DNA of 7,259 bases from Oscillospiraceae bacterium (GCA_017627975.1 JAGAFT010000214.1:1-7259), one strand, 5' to 3'. Shown: positions 1 to 6,119, counted from the stretch's first letter. The notes: generated from the sequence alone by a model not told the origin. Made by a program: numbers and translations.

Positions 1-51
1 GTCGATGTGGGCGATGATGGAGAAGTTGCGAATTCTGCTCTGTTCTGTCAT
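1..51 (-). CDS. lepA: Elongation factor 4 (LepA), N-terminal fragment cut by the window edge
   Basis: Reading the minus strand from the ATG at 51-49 gives 17 residues, MTEQSRIRNFSIIAHID, before the window ends. The R-N-F-S-I-I-A-H-I-D stretch is the hallmark start of LepA and leads into the GTP-binding P-loop (HGKST), which would lie just outside. LepA is a ribosome-associated translational GTPase that assists translation and ribosome assembly in the cytoplasm. A Shine-Dalgarno GGGAG lies at 61-57, five bases before the ATG. A promoter at 197-168 and a long hairpin at 140-100 lie upstream, giving a predicted leader of about 110 bases. The identification rests on a short but very conserved segment. 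Other translational GTPases share A-H-I-D-H-G-K, but the R-N-F-S-I-I form is typical of LepA. Confidence 0.88.
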   Translation of the reverse strand, partial: MTEQSRIRNFSIIAHID

Positions 52-99
52 AGTGTCTCCCGCTCCTGCTACGATCTGCCGTCGAACGGTATCGTTTGC

Positions 100-140
100 C
101 GGGTGTCCTCTCCCCGCCTTCGGCGGGGAGAGGACACCCG
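100..140. repeat. 19-bp GC-rich palindrome with 3-base loop in the lepA leader
   Basis: Bases 100-118 are perfectly complementary to 122-140, with the three-base loop TTC at 119-121. No run of T follows on either strand, so it is not a standard intrinsic terminator. With the promoter predicted at 197-168, the hairpin would be transcribed within the lepA 5' leader, about 40 bases before the ribosome binding site. Its 15-base core, CCCGCC-TTC-GGCGGG, recurs in inverted orientation (loop GAA) at 5992-6006. This suggests a dispersed intergenic palindrome family rather than a lepA-specific element. It could act as an RNA-stability or processing hairpin. That role is inferred. Confidence 0.75.
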
Positions 141-167
141 CAGGCCATTTCATCTGTGAGTCTTATT

Positions 168-197
168 ATTATACCCCAAGGGGTGAGCCCTTGTAAA
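168..197 (-). promoter_or_regulatory. Predicted sigma-A promoter for lepA
   Basis: On the minus strand a -35 box TTTACA (197-192, five of six consensus bases) is followed after 18 bases by a perfect -10 box TATAAT (173-168). Transcription would begin near 161 and run toward lepA through the hairpin at 140-100. The region is back to back with the pta promoter. Assigned by consensus only. Confidence 0.65.
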
Positions 198-247
198 CAA
201 AAACTCTCCCGAACTAAGACAATTTTAATTTCCTGTGCGCTTAACTC

Positions 248-276
248 TTGAAAAACCGGTCCCGGCGTGGTACAGT
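248..276 (+). promoter_or_regulatory. Predicted sigma-A promoter for pta
   Basis: TTGAAA (248-253, five of six -35 bases) is followed by a 17-base spacer and TACAGT (271-276, four of six). The spacer ends in TGG (268-270), which matches the extended -10 TGn motif. An A/T-rich stretch at 221-231 just upstream could act as an UP element. Transcription would start near 283, leaving a short leader of about 33 bases before the pta ATG at 316. Confidence 0.6.
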
Positions 277-315
277 AAGCTTTGTGATCAAATTAAACGT
301 TACGGAGGCATTCTC

Positions 316-1314
316 ATGTTTGAAAATCTCGTAGAAATTCTCAAGGCAAATCCCCGTAAGATCGTCTTCACCGAAGGGCCCGATGCCCGTATTCTGGAAG
401 CGGCTGCCCGTCTGAAAAAGGGCGGCTTCCTCACCCCGATTCTCGTCGGCAATGTGGAAGAAGTCAAGGCTGCCGCCGCCAAGGGCGGTTTCGATATCGA
501 CGGTCTCGAAATTCTTGATCCGGCCACCTATCCCGGCATGGATGAGATGGTCGCCAAGATGGTCGAACTCCGCAAGGGCAAGATGACGGAAGAAGAGTGC
601 CGCGCCGCGCTGAGCAAGGGCAACTACTTCGGCACCATGCTCGTCAAGATGGGCGTTGCCGACGCGCTGCTCGGCGGTGCCACCTATTCCACCGCGGACA
701 CGGTCCGCCCGGCGCTCCAGCTCGTGAAGACCAAGAAGGGTGCCAACCTTGTAAGCTCCTGCTTCATTATGGTCCGCGGAGACGAGATGCTCGCCATGGG
801 CGACTGCGCCATCAACATCGATTATCAGGACAAGAAGGACAAGGAAGGCAACGTTACCCTCACCGCCGCGGCTCAGCTCGCCGAGGTCGCCGTTGAGACC
901 GCCAAGACCGCGAAAGTCTTCGGCATCGACCCGAAGGTCGCCATGCTTTCCTATTCCACCAAGGGCTCCGGCAAGGGCGCCAATGTCGACCTCGTCCGCG
1001 AGGCGACCGCCATCGCCAAGGAGAAGGCCCCCGATGTTGACATCGACGGCGAGATGCAGTTTGACGCCGCGGTCTCCCCGGTTGTCGGCCAGCTGAAGTT
1101 CCCCGGAAGCAAGGTCGCCGGCTATGCCAACACCTTCATCTTCCCCGAGATCCAGTCCGGCAACATCGGCTATAAGATCGCCCAGCGCCTTGGCGGCTTC
1201 GCGGCCTACGGCCCGATCCTGCAGGGCCTGAACGCCCCAATCAACGACCTCTCCCGCGGCTGCGACGCCGAGGAAGTCTATCAGATGTCCATCATCACGG
1301 CGGCCCTCGCCTGA
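316..1314 (+). CDS. pta: Phosphate acetyltransferase (phosphotransacetylase)
   Basis: This 332-residue cytoplasmic enzyme interconverts acetyl-CoA plus phosphate with acetyl phosphate plus CoA. With acetate kinase it forms the acetate/ATP branch of fermentation. The start is the ATG at 316, preceded by GGAGG at 304-308 with seven bases of spacing. The frame extends upstream to a GTG at 235, but those 27 residues are not family-like and have no good ribosome site. Length matches the short, single-domain Pta of Firmicutes, without the N-terminal P-loop domain of enterobacterial Pta. Recognisable segments are K-I-V-F-T-E-G-P-D (15-23), the S-Y-S-T-K-G-S-G region (212-219), F-I-F-P-E-I-Q-S-G-N-I-G-Y-K (274-287) and N-D-L-S-R-G-C (310-316), whose Ser313 and Arg314 correspond to catalytic residues. 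Where the archaeal enzyme has a catalytic Asp shortly after this motif, a Glu (about 320) seems to stand here. Phosphate butyryltransferase is the main alternative but fits less well. No ackA is adjacent. tadA follows. Confidence 0.95.
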   Translation: MFENLVEILKANPRKIVFTEGPDARILEAAARLKKGGFLTPILVGNVEEVKAAAAKGGFDIDGLEILDPATYPGMDEMVAKMVELRKGKMTEEECRAALSKGNYFGTMLVKMGVADALLGGATYSTADTVRPALQLVKTKKGANLVSSCFIMVRGDEMLAMGDCAINIDYQDKKDKEGNVTLTAAAQLAEVAVETAKTAKVFGIDPKVAMLSYSTKGSGKGANVDLVREATAIAKEKAPDVDIDGEMQFDAAVSPVVGQLKFPGSKVAGYANTFIFPEIQSGNIGYKIAQRLGGFAAYGPILQGLNAPINDLSRGCDAEEVYQMSIITAALA

Positions 1315-1341
1315 TCGGCTGTCTGATTCTGACATGAAACC

Positions 1342-1368
1342 ATCCACCCGCGGCTTCCGCGGGTGGAT
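1342..1368 (+). terminator. Hairpin between pta and tadA, probable weak terminator
   Basis: Bases 1342-1353 pair perfectly with 1357-1368 (12 bp, mostly G/C, loop CTT). The hairpin lies 27 bases after the pta stop and is followed only by a short interrupted T stretch (TTCTTTAT). It ends 10 bases before the tadA Shine-Dalgarno. It may partly end pta transcription or protect its 3' end. Because tadA has no clear promoter of its own, some read-through is likely. Confidence 0.5.
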
Positions 1369-1390
1369 TCTTTATCCCGGAGGAATTTCC

Positions 1391-1849
1391 ATGGACCCCA
1401 TTTACAGAGAACAGACCATGCGTGAGGCGCTTTGCCTCGCCGAAGAGGCAGCCCGCCGGGGTGAAGTCCCGGTCGGCTGTGTCATCACGGACCGGGACGG
1501 CAAGGTCATCGGCCGCGGCCGGAACCGGCGGGAGGAGGTTCACGATGCCACCGCCCATGCCGAGCTGGAGGCCATTCGGGAGGCCTGTGCCGCCCTGGGA
1601 GACTGGCGCCTCGACGGCTGCAGCCTGTATGTCACCCTCGAGCCCTGTCCCATGTGCGCCGGGGCCATCATCAACGCCCGGATTCCCCGGGTGGTGTTCG
1701 GCGCCCGGGAGGAGAACACCGGCTCCTGCGGCAGCGTGATTGACCTCTTCTCGGAAAACTACGGGCATCGTCCCACCGTCTTCTCCGGCGTCTGCGCCGA
1801 GGAGAGCCGCGCCCTGCTGCAGCGTTTTTTCCTGGAACGCCGCCCCTGA
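1391..1849 (+). CDS. tadA: tRNA-specific adenosine deaminase
   Basis: TadA converts adenosine 34 to inosine in the anticodon of tRNA-Arg(ACG), so one tRNA can read several arginine codons. The 152-residue product belongs to the cytidine deaminase fold. The zinc site is visible: His56 and catalytic Glu58 in T-A-H-A-E, and Cys86 and Cys89 in P-C-P-M-C. These sit one residue from their positions in the E. coli enzyme. The substrate-side V-V-F-G-A-R segment (101-106) and a C-terminal L-L-Q-R-F-F-x-x-R-R helix also match TadA rather than guanine or free cytosine deaminases. The start is the ATG at 1391, with GGAGG at 1379-1383 and seven bases of spacing. The frame is open upstream to 1334, but that extension would be encoded by the hairpin and is rejected. 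It is probably cotranscribed at low level with pta. A strong terminator follows. Confidence 0.94.
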   Translation: MDPIYREQTMREALCLAEEAARRGEVPVGCVITDRDGKVIGRGRNRREEVHDATAHAELEAIREACAALGDWRLDGCSLYVTLEPCPMCAGAIINARIPRVVFGAREENTGSCGSVIDLFSENYGHRPTVFSGVCAEESRALLQRFFLERRP

Positions 1850-1874
1850 TTCTCCGGTCTCAAAGCCCAAAAGC

Positions 1875-1928
1875 AAAACGGCGCTGCGCGGTCCTCTTTC
1901 CGGACGCGCGGCGCCGTTTTTTTCTTTT
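1875..1928. terminator. Strong bidirectional intrinsic terminator between tadA and trmL
   Basis: The arms 1875-1884 and 1911-1920 pair perfectly (AAAACGGCGC with GCGCCGTTTT). The helix continues inward with six more pairs, one of them a G-T. Rightward transcription from tadA meets the T tract 1917-1923 followed by C and TTTT. On the minus strand the complementary arm is followed by TTTTGCTTTT, so the operon ending in trmL is also terminated. The trmL stop codon (1929-1927) overlaps the end of the rightward T tract, so the two convergent units share one compact terminator. Confidence 0.88.
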
Positions 1929-2430
1929 ACTCTGTGCACCAGCTCAGGCGGTGCAGCTCTCCCTGCTTCTCAAGCCCCGCGTAACCGGTGTGGCGCAGCG
2001 CCTCATACAGGGCGATTGCCACCGCGTTGGAGAGGTTCAGGGAGCGCTCCCCTTCCGCCATCGGGATCCGGACACAGCGATCCGGATGCGCCGCCAGAAT
2101 CTCTTCCGGAATCCCTGCGCTCTCCTTGCCGAACATCAGGAAATCTCCGTCGCGATAGTCGCCCTCGTCGATCGTGTGCTTTGCCTTGGTGGTGAGATAC
2201 CAGATTCTCGCCTCCGGGTGCTGTGTGCGGAAGTCGTCCATATTCTCATACTCCCGCACGCCCAGCCGCGGCCAGTAATCCAGCCCTGCCCGCCGCACCG
2301 ACTTCTCATCCGTGAGAAAACCCAGCGGCCGGATCAGATGCAGGCTCGCTCCCGCGCAGATGCAGGTCCTTCCGATGGCGCCGGTGTTTCCCGGCTGTTC
2401 CGGCTCATGAAGAATTACGCCAAAACTCAT
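1927..2430 (-). CDS. trmL: tRNA (cytidine/uridine-34-2'-O)-methyltransferase, TrmL/CspR type
   Basis: A 167-residue SPOUT-class methyltransferase with a C-terminal trefoil knot. It is expected to methylate the ribose of the wobble nucleotide 34 of tRNA-Leu isoacceptors using S-adenosylmethionine. Family features in order are V-I-L-H-E-P-E-Q-P-G-N-T-G-A-I-G-R-T (5-22), R-R-A-G-L-D-Y-W (46-53), the knot motif F-G-K-E-S-A-G-I-P (100-108) and R-I-P-M-A-E-G-E-R-S-L-N-L-S-N-A-V (121-137). Length is close to the E. coli enzyme. The start is the ATG at 2430-2428, whose A is the last base of the asd TAA stop (TAATG). There is no good Shine-Dalgarno, so translation is probably coupled to asd. The frame is open further upstream, but that part lies inside asd and lacks family similarity. 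It is the last gene of the hom-lysC-asd operon and ends in the shared terminator. Confidence 0.9.
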   Translation of the reverse strand: MSFGVILHEPEQPGNTGAIGRTCICAGASLHLIRPLGFLTDEKSVRRAGLDYWPRLGVREYENMDDFRTQHPEARIWYLTTKAKHTIDEGDYRDGDFLMFGKESAGIPEEILAAHPDRCVRIPMAEGERSLNLSNAVAIALYEALRHTGYAGLEKQGELHRLSWCTE

Positions 2431-3443
2431 TAAAGAGACTGATGTTCTGCTACGAACTTCAGGATCTGGACCGCGTTGGACGCGGCGCCTTTGCGGATCT
2501 GGTCGCCGCAGCACCAGAGCGTAAGGCCCTTGTCATCCGTCAGATCCTCGCGGATTCTTCCGACCCAGACGATGTCCTGATCGCTGGTGTCCAGCGGTGT
2601 GGGATAGCAGCGCCCCTCATAGTCTTCAATCAGCCGCACGCCGGGATAGGCCGCAACCGCCGCCTTGGCATCCTCCACCGAGACCTTCTCCGCGGTCTTC
2701 AGCGTCACGGCGATGGAGTGAGAGCGCATAACCGGCACGCGGACGCAGGTGCAGTTGACCTTCAGGTCCGGCGCATGCAGGATCCTTCGGCCTTCGTTCT
2801 GCATCTTCATCTCTTCCTTGGTATAGTCGTTGCCGTAGGGCGCGTCGATAAACGGAATCACGTTCAGTGCAATCTGGGTGGCAAAGGTCTTGACCACAGG
2901 CTTCTCCCCCTTGGCCAGGGCTGTCATCTGCTCTTCCAGCTCCTTGAGCCCCGCCTGTCCGGCACCGGATACTGCCTGATACGTGCAGGCGATCATGCTC
3001 TCGATCGGGGAGAGCTTGTTGATGCCCGCCACGGCCATCAGCGCGATGATGGTGCAGCAGTTGGGGTTGGCGATGATTCCCTTATGCTGCAGGGCGTCCT
3101 CGCCGTTGATTTCCGGAACCACCAGAGGCACGTCCGGATCCAGCCGGAAGGCAGAGCTGTTGTCGATGTACACCGCGCCGCTCTTTTTGATCGCCGGTGC
3201 AAAGCGCTGGCTCATGGGTCCCTCGACCGCGCCGAGCACGAAATCCAGGCCCTCGAAGCTGTCGTCCGTTGCCTCCTGAATCACGACCTCGCGGCCGTTG
3301 AAGAGGACTTTCTCACCCGCGCTGCGGGCACTGGCCAGCAGGCGCAGCTCCTCGACGGGAATCTCATACTCCTGCAGAATCTTCAGCATTTCCTGACCGA
3401 CGGCGCCCGTTGCGCCGAGAATTCCTACCTTGCACTGTTTCAT
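2430..3443 (-). CDS. asd: Aspartate-semialdehyde dehydrogenase
   Basis: Asd reduces L-aspartyl phosphate to L-aspartate 4-semialdehyde with NADPH, the branch point between lysine/diaminopimelate (cell wall) and homoserine-derived amino acids. The 337-residue protein has the NADP-binding G-A-T-G-A-V-G loop at 10-16, N-S-S-A-F-R (95-100), the active-site N-P-N-C-C-T (126-131) with nucleophile Cys129, a Gln at 156 in T-Y-Q-A-V-S-G-A-G, and substrate and catalytic residues Arg235 and His242 spaced seven apart, as in the E. coli enzyme. Length is typical of the Gram-positive class. The ATG at 3443-3441 has the strong ribosome site GAGAGGAG about eight bases upstream. lysC ends 20 bases upstream, and trmL starts on the asd stop codon. 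Cys130 next to the nucleophile is an allowed variant of the more common Ser. No sign of damage. Confidence 0.97.
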   Translation of the reverse strand: MKQCKVGILGATGAVGQEMLKILQEYEIPVEELRLLASARSAGEKVLFNGREVVIQEATDDSFEGLDFVLGAVEGPMSQRFAPAIKKSGAVYIDNSSAFRLDPDVPLVVPEINGEDALQHKGIIANPNCCTIIALMAVAGINKLSPIESMIACTYQAVSGAGQAGLKELEEQMTALAKGEKPVVKTFATQIALNVIPFIDAPYGNDYTKEEMKMQNEGRRILHAPDLKVNCTCVRVPVMRSHSIAVTLKTAEKVSVEDAKAAVAAYPGVRLIEDYEGRCYPTPLDTSDQDIVWVGRIREDLTDDKGLTLWCCGDQIRKGAASNAVQILKFVAEHQSL

Positions 3444-3463
3444 GATCTGTTCTCCTCTCTTAT

Positions 3464-4777
3464 TTATCCAGCGAAGCTGTCGTACAGCACTTTGATCGCT
3501 TTTTCATACTGCTCGTTCTCCACACCTACCGTGATGGCCAGCTCGTCGGAGCCCTGGGCGATGGTGCGGATGTTGATGCCCTCGTCGCCCAGCGCCTTGA
3601 ACAGGCGGCCGGAGACGCCGGGCTGGCTGCTCATCTTGCGGCCGACGGCCGAGACCATCGCGATGTTCTCGCGGATCTCCACCTCGTCCGGACGGCAGTT
3701 CTTTTTAATCTCGGCAATCACGTCATAGACCGCGTCGCCCAGCGCGGCGGAAGATGACACCAGGGCGAAAGAATCCAGTCCAAGCGTGATGTGCTCCACC
3801 GGTGCGTTGTAGCGGTCGAAGATTTCCAGCGCCTGCCGCAGGCTGTGGCTGAGCTTCATGGCGTGCTTGTAAACCGTCACGATGGTGAAGTTCTTTCTCC
3901 CCGCGATTCCGGTGATAAAGCGCTCGCTCTGTTCCCGCTCGCTGACTTCCTCGACGATCATGGTTCCGGGATCCTGCGGCCGGTTGGTGTTGCGGATGTT
4001 CAGCGGGATGCCCTTTTCCTTCACCGGCTGCACCGATTCCTCATGCAGGACCGAAGCCCCCATGAACGCCAGTTCCCGCAGTTCTGCAAAGGTGATCTTC
4101 TCGATGGGCGCAGGGTTCGGCACGATGCGCGGATCCGCCATCAGGATGCCCGAGACATCCGTCCAGTTTTCGTACACATCGGCCTTGATCGCCGCCGCGG
4201 CGATAGCGCCGGTGATATCGCTGCCCCCGCGGGACATCACGCGCAGCCGCCCCGTCGGGAGCTGGCCGTAAAAGCCCGGAATTACGATCCTGCCGTACTT
4301 TTCCAGTGCCTCGGCGATGGCCGCGTCCGTGGTCTCCCGGTCCAGCGTTCCGTCCAGCCCGAAGAACACACAGTCCGCCGCGTCCACAAACGCATAGTCA
4401 AGATACGAGGCCATCAGCTTTGAGGTAAAATACTCGCCGCGGGATACGATCTCGTCTACGGAGGTATCTTTGCTGAGCTTGCGTTCAAACTCCTGCAGTT
4501 CGCCTGAGATGTCCACCGGGATCTCCAGCTCGTCGCGAATCTCCAGCAGGCGCGTTTCCACCGTTCTCAGAATCTCTTCACAGGATACGCCGTAGGTCAG
4601 ATGCGCATGCACCAGATACAGCAGATCCGTCAGCTTGTGGTCGTTTCCGTCTCTCTTTCCGGCGGCGGAAATGACGATCACGCGGCGGCTGTCATCCGCC
4701 TCGACAATCGCCTTGACCTTGCGAAACTGCTCGGCGCCGGCGACGGAGGATCCCCCGAATTTTGCTACCTTCAGCAT
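3464..4777 (-). CDS. lysC: Aspartate kinase with C-terminal ACT domains
   Basis: LysC phosphorylates aspartate to L-aspartyl 4-phosphate, the committed step of the aspartate family (lysine, threonine, methionine). The 437-residue protein begins with the amino-acid-kinase motif K-F-G-G-S-S-V (6-12). It carries S-R-G-E-Y-F (112-117), the ATP/Asp-binding S-R-G-G-S-D-I-T-G-A (182-191), and N-W-T-D-V-S-G-I-L-M-A-D-P-R (204-217). The kinase domain ends after F-M-G-A-S-V-L-H-E (238-246). Here Glu stands where many relatives have Pro, as I recall for clostridial enzymes. Two ACT domains follow at about 289-360 and 371-437. They normally bind lysine and/or threonine for feedback inhibition, but the effector cannot be read from sequence. 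The start is the ATG at 4777-4775, one base after the hom stop codon. Its GGGAGG site (4789-4784) lies inside the end of hom, so the two genes are tightly coupled. Confidence 0.96.
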   Translation of the reverse strand: MLKVAKFGGSSVAGAEQFRKVKAIVEADDSRRVIVISAAGKRDGNDHKLTDLLYLVHAHLTYGVSCEEILRTVETRLLEIRDELEIPVDISGELQEFERKLSKDTSVDEIVSRGEYFTSKLMASYLDYAFVDAADCVFFGLDGTLDRETTDAAIAEALEKYGRIVIPGFYGQLPTGRLRVMSRGGSDITGAIAAAAIKADVYENWTDVSGILMADPRIVPNPAPIEKITFAELRELAFMGASVLHEESVQPVKEKGIPLNIRNTNRPQDPGTMIVEEVSEREQSERFITGIAGRKNFTIVTVYKHAMKLSHSLRQALEIFDRYNAPVEHITLGLDSFALVSSSAALGDAVYDVIAEIKKNCRPDEVEIRENIAMVSAVGRKMSSQPGVSGRLFKALGDEGINIRTIAQGSDELAITVGVENEQYEKAIKVLYDSFAG

Positions 4778-4778
4778 C

Positions 4779-5933
4779 TTAGGCCTCCCTCACCGCGGCG
4801 AAGAAGACCGCGTGGCCGGCCTTGCGCAGCGCGGCGGCACACTCGTGCATCTTCTGCACGCTGAGCGCTTCCGTCAGGATGCGAACTTCGCTTCCGTCAT
4901 CCGCCAGCACTTTTGCAGCCGGGAACAGGTCTCCGCAGGCCTTCGGCAGGCGCACGTAATAGGCATGGGCCGCGGCGCTGTTGTCCGCGCTCCCGTCCGC
5001 GCAGTCCGCCGGGAACATGGCGGCTTCTCCCGCACAGATCCCGCTCAGATCCCGCAGCACCGCCGACGCGGTCGGATACCGTCCGGCGCCCTGGCCGATC
5101 ATGGCGATGGGGCCTGCGTTCTTTCCCTCATACCGGGCCATGTTATAATTCTTCAGGACGGCGCTTTCGGCATCGCCCGCACGGACCAGCACCGGTTCCA
5201 CATAAGCGGAAATTCGTCCGTCTGCGGCACGCTGTCCGCTCGCCACCAGGCGGCAGACCCGGCCTCTCGCCATAAAGTCTTTCACATCCGCGGCGCTCAG
5301 GCTGTCGATCCCCTCATTCAGAAGGCCATCCTGCGGCAGTACGCCCCAGGCGACCGCACAGGCCAGCATGATCTTCCGCAACGCGTCCAGACCTGTGACA
5401 TCGGCCGTGGGATCCGCCTCGGCATACCCCAGCTCCTGGGCTTCCTTCAGCGCAGCGGCATAATCCTTGCCCGTGCTCTGCATCTGGTCGAGCATGAAAT
5501 TGGTCGTCCCGTTCAGGATCCCGCCGACGGAGAGAACCTCATCCGTCTGTGCCGCTCTGGCCAGATTGTGCAGGAAGGGGACTCCGCCGCCGCAGGCAGC
5601 GCTGAACAGGAAGCTCACGCCCGCTTCTTTGGCCGCGCGGTTCAGTTCGACGCCTTTCGCCGCCACCAGTGCCTTGTTGGAAGTGACAAAGTGCTTCCCC
5701 GCCCGAATCGCCGCCATGGCATAGGTGAAAGCCGGCTCCACGCCGCCCATCACTTCGGCCACCGCGTCCACAGAGGGATCTTCGGTGATCTTCTCGATGG
5801 AAGAGACCTTGAATGCTTCGTTCTCCTTGCCCGGCCGGACCAGTACGGGTCCCGCCTCCAGGCCTTTTGCTGCCTTCAGCATCTCATACACACCAACACC
5901 GACGGTGCCGTAACCCAAAACCGCAACTTTCAC
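4779..5933 (-). CDS. hom: Homoserine dehydrogenase, short form
   Basis: Hom reduces aspartate semialdehyde to homoserine with NAD(P)H, the entry to threonine and methionine. The protein is 384 residues, shorter than the roughly 430 of forms with a full ACT domain. It shows the nucleotide loop G-Y-G-T-V-G (7-12), T-S-N-K-A-L-V-A (84-91), S-A-A-C-G-G-G-V-P (111-119), G-I-L-N-G-T-T-N-F-M-L (138-148) and G-Y-A-E-A-D-P-T-A-D-V-T-G-L-D-A-L-R-K (169-187). Glu172, Asp183 and Lys187 align with the substrate-binding and catalytic residues of yeast Hom6 (Glu208, Asp219, Lys223). From about 324 (Y-Y-V-R-L-P) the tail resembles a shortened, degenerate ACT domain, so feedback control may be altered. The start codon is GTG (5933-5931), supported by AAGGAGA about eight bases upstream and by the family N-terminus. 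It is the first gene of the operon, with lysC beginning one base after its stop. Confidence 0.94.
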   Translation of the reverse strand: MKVAVLGYGTVGVGVYEMLKAAKGLEAGPVLVRPGKENEAFKVSSIEKITEDPSVDAVAEVMGGVEPAFTYAMAAIRAGKHFVTSNKALVAAKGVELNRAAKEAGVSFLFSAACGGGVPFLHNLARAAQTDEVLSVGGILNGTTNFMLDQMQSTGKDYAAALKEAQELGYAEADPTADVTGLDALRKIMLACAVAWGVLPQDGLLNEGIDSLSAADVKDFMARGRVCRLVASGQRAADGRISAYVEPVLVRAGDAESAVLKNYNMARYEGKNAGPIAMIGQGAGRYPTASAVLRDLSGICAGEAAMFPADCADGSADNSAAAHAYYVRLPKACGDLFPAAKVLADDGSEVRILTEALSVQKMHECAAALRKAGHAVFFAAVREA

Positions 5934-5991
5934 GTCTCTGTCTCCTTATCAGTAAATATCATTGCGTCCGCGGATTCCCCTTTTTTGCTTC

Positions 5992-6006
5992 CCCGCCGAA
6001 GGCGGG
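5992..6006. repeat. Short CCCGCC-GAA-GGCGGG palindrome upstream of hom
   Basis: Six bases, CCCGCC (5992-5997), pair with GGCGGG (6001-6006) around the loop GAA. The same core occurs in the opposite orientation (loop TTC) inside the longer hairpin at 100-140. No T run follows on either strand, so it is not a clear terminator. It lies about 60 bases upstream of the hom start and would fall in the hom leader if transcription begins further upstream. Confidence 0.55.
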
Positions 6007-6051
6007 AGAAACTGCCAAAGCTCTTTGAAAAAAACTTTTCGTCCGCGAAAT

Positions 6052-6067
6052 AAAAACACTTGTTTTT
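6052..6067. promoter_or_regulatory. Candidate operator dyad 1 (AAAAAC-N4-GTTTTT)
   Basis: AAAAAC (6052-6057) and GTTTTT (6062-6067) form a perfect dyad around ACTT. It overlaps the -35 region of the predicted promoter of the downstream ACT-domain gene. A related dyad with the same half-sites lies about 50 bases downstream at 6100-6118. Homopolymer-rich half-sites can arise by chance in A/T-rich intergenic DNA, so the operator role is inferred. Confidence 0.3.
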
Positions 6068-6088
6068 TTACGGGCGACAGTGTATCAT
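6060..6088 (+). promoter_or_regulatory. Predicted promoter for the ACT-domain gene and thrC
   Basis: TTGTTT (6060-6065, carrying the TTG core of a -35 box) and TATCAT (6083-6088, five of six -10 bases) are separated by the optimal 17 bases. Transcription would start near 6095, about 55 bases before the ATG at 6150. The weak -35 box overlaps dyad 1, which would fit a regulated promoter. No comparably good promoter was found for hom on the other strand. The best minus-strand -10 (TATGAT, 6089-6084) has a poor -35 match. Confidence 0.42.
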
Positions 6089-6098
6089 ATACCTGCCT

Positions 6099-6119
6099 GA
6101 AAAACAAGTCTTGTTTTTC
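6099..6119 (+). promoter_or_regulatory. Candidate operator dyad 2 or leader hairpin before the ACT gene
   Basis: GAAAAACAA (6099-6107) pairs with TTGTTTTTC (6111-6119) around GTC. It shares the AAAAAC and GTTTTT half-sites with the dyad at 6052-6067. In RNA the left arm could instead pair with a second copy: CTGAAAAA (6097-6104) is complementary to TTTTTCAG (6124-6131), which ends just before the ribosome site GGAG at 6136-6139. It could therefore be a DNA operator or a weak RNA switch, and the sequence alone does not decide. Confidence 0.3.

Noticed and set aside
5..196. Open frame of 63 codons at the left edge
   Set aside because: It runs antisense through lepA, its promoter and the hairpin, and its product resembles nothing. 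The opposite strand has the convincing LepA start.
282..296. TTGTGATCAAATTAA near the pta transcription start as a Rex, FNR or CRP site
   Set aside because: Only one half-site resembles each consensus and the second half is missing, so chance is the simpler explanation.
235..315. Upstream GTG start for pta adding 27 residues
   Set aside because: The extension contains the predicted promoter and has no Shine-Dalgarno, while the ATG at 316 has GGAGG at ideal spacing and starts the family alignment.
241..1347. Long open frame antisense to pta, and similar long open frames antisense to asd (2442-3728) and hom (4635-6053)
   Set aside because: Each lies opposite a well-identified gene, its product has no recognisable family motif, and long antisense frames are expected in GC-rich coding DNA.
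1361..1367. GGGTGGA as a T-box (AGGGUGGNACCGCG) element
   Set aside because: The rest of the T-box sequence is absent and the bases are simply the right arm of the hairpin at 1342-1368.
1850..1926. SRP RNA (ffs) gene after tadA, as found in many Firmicutes
   Set aside because: The gap is only 77 bases and is filled by the terminator. No SRP RNA core is present.
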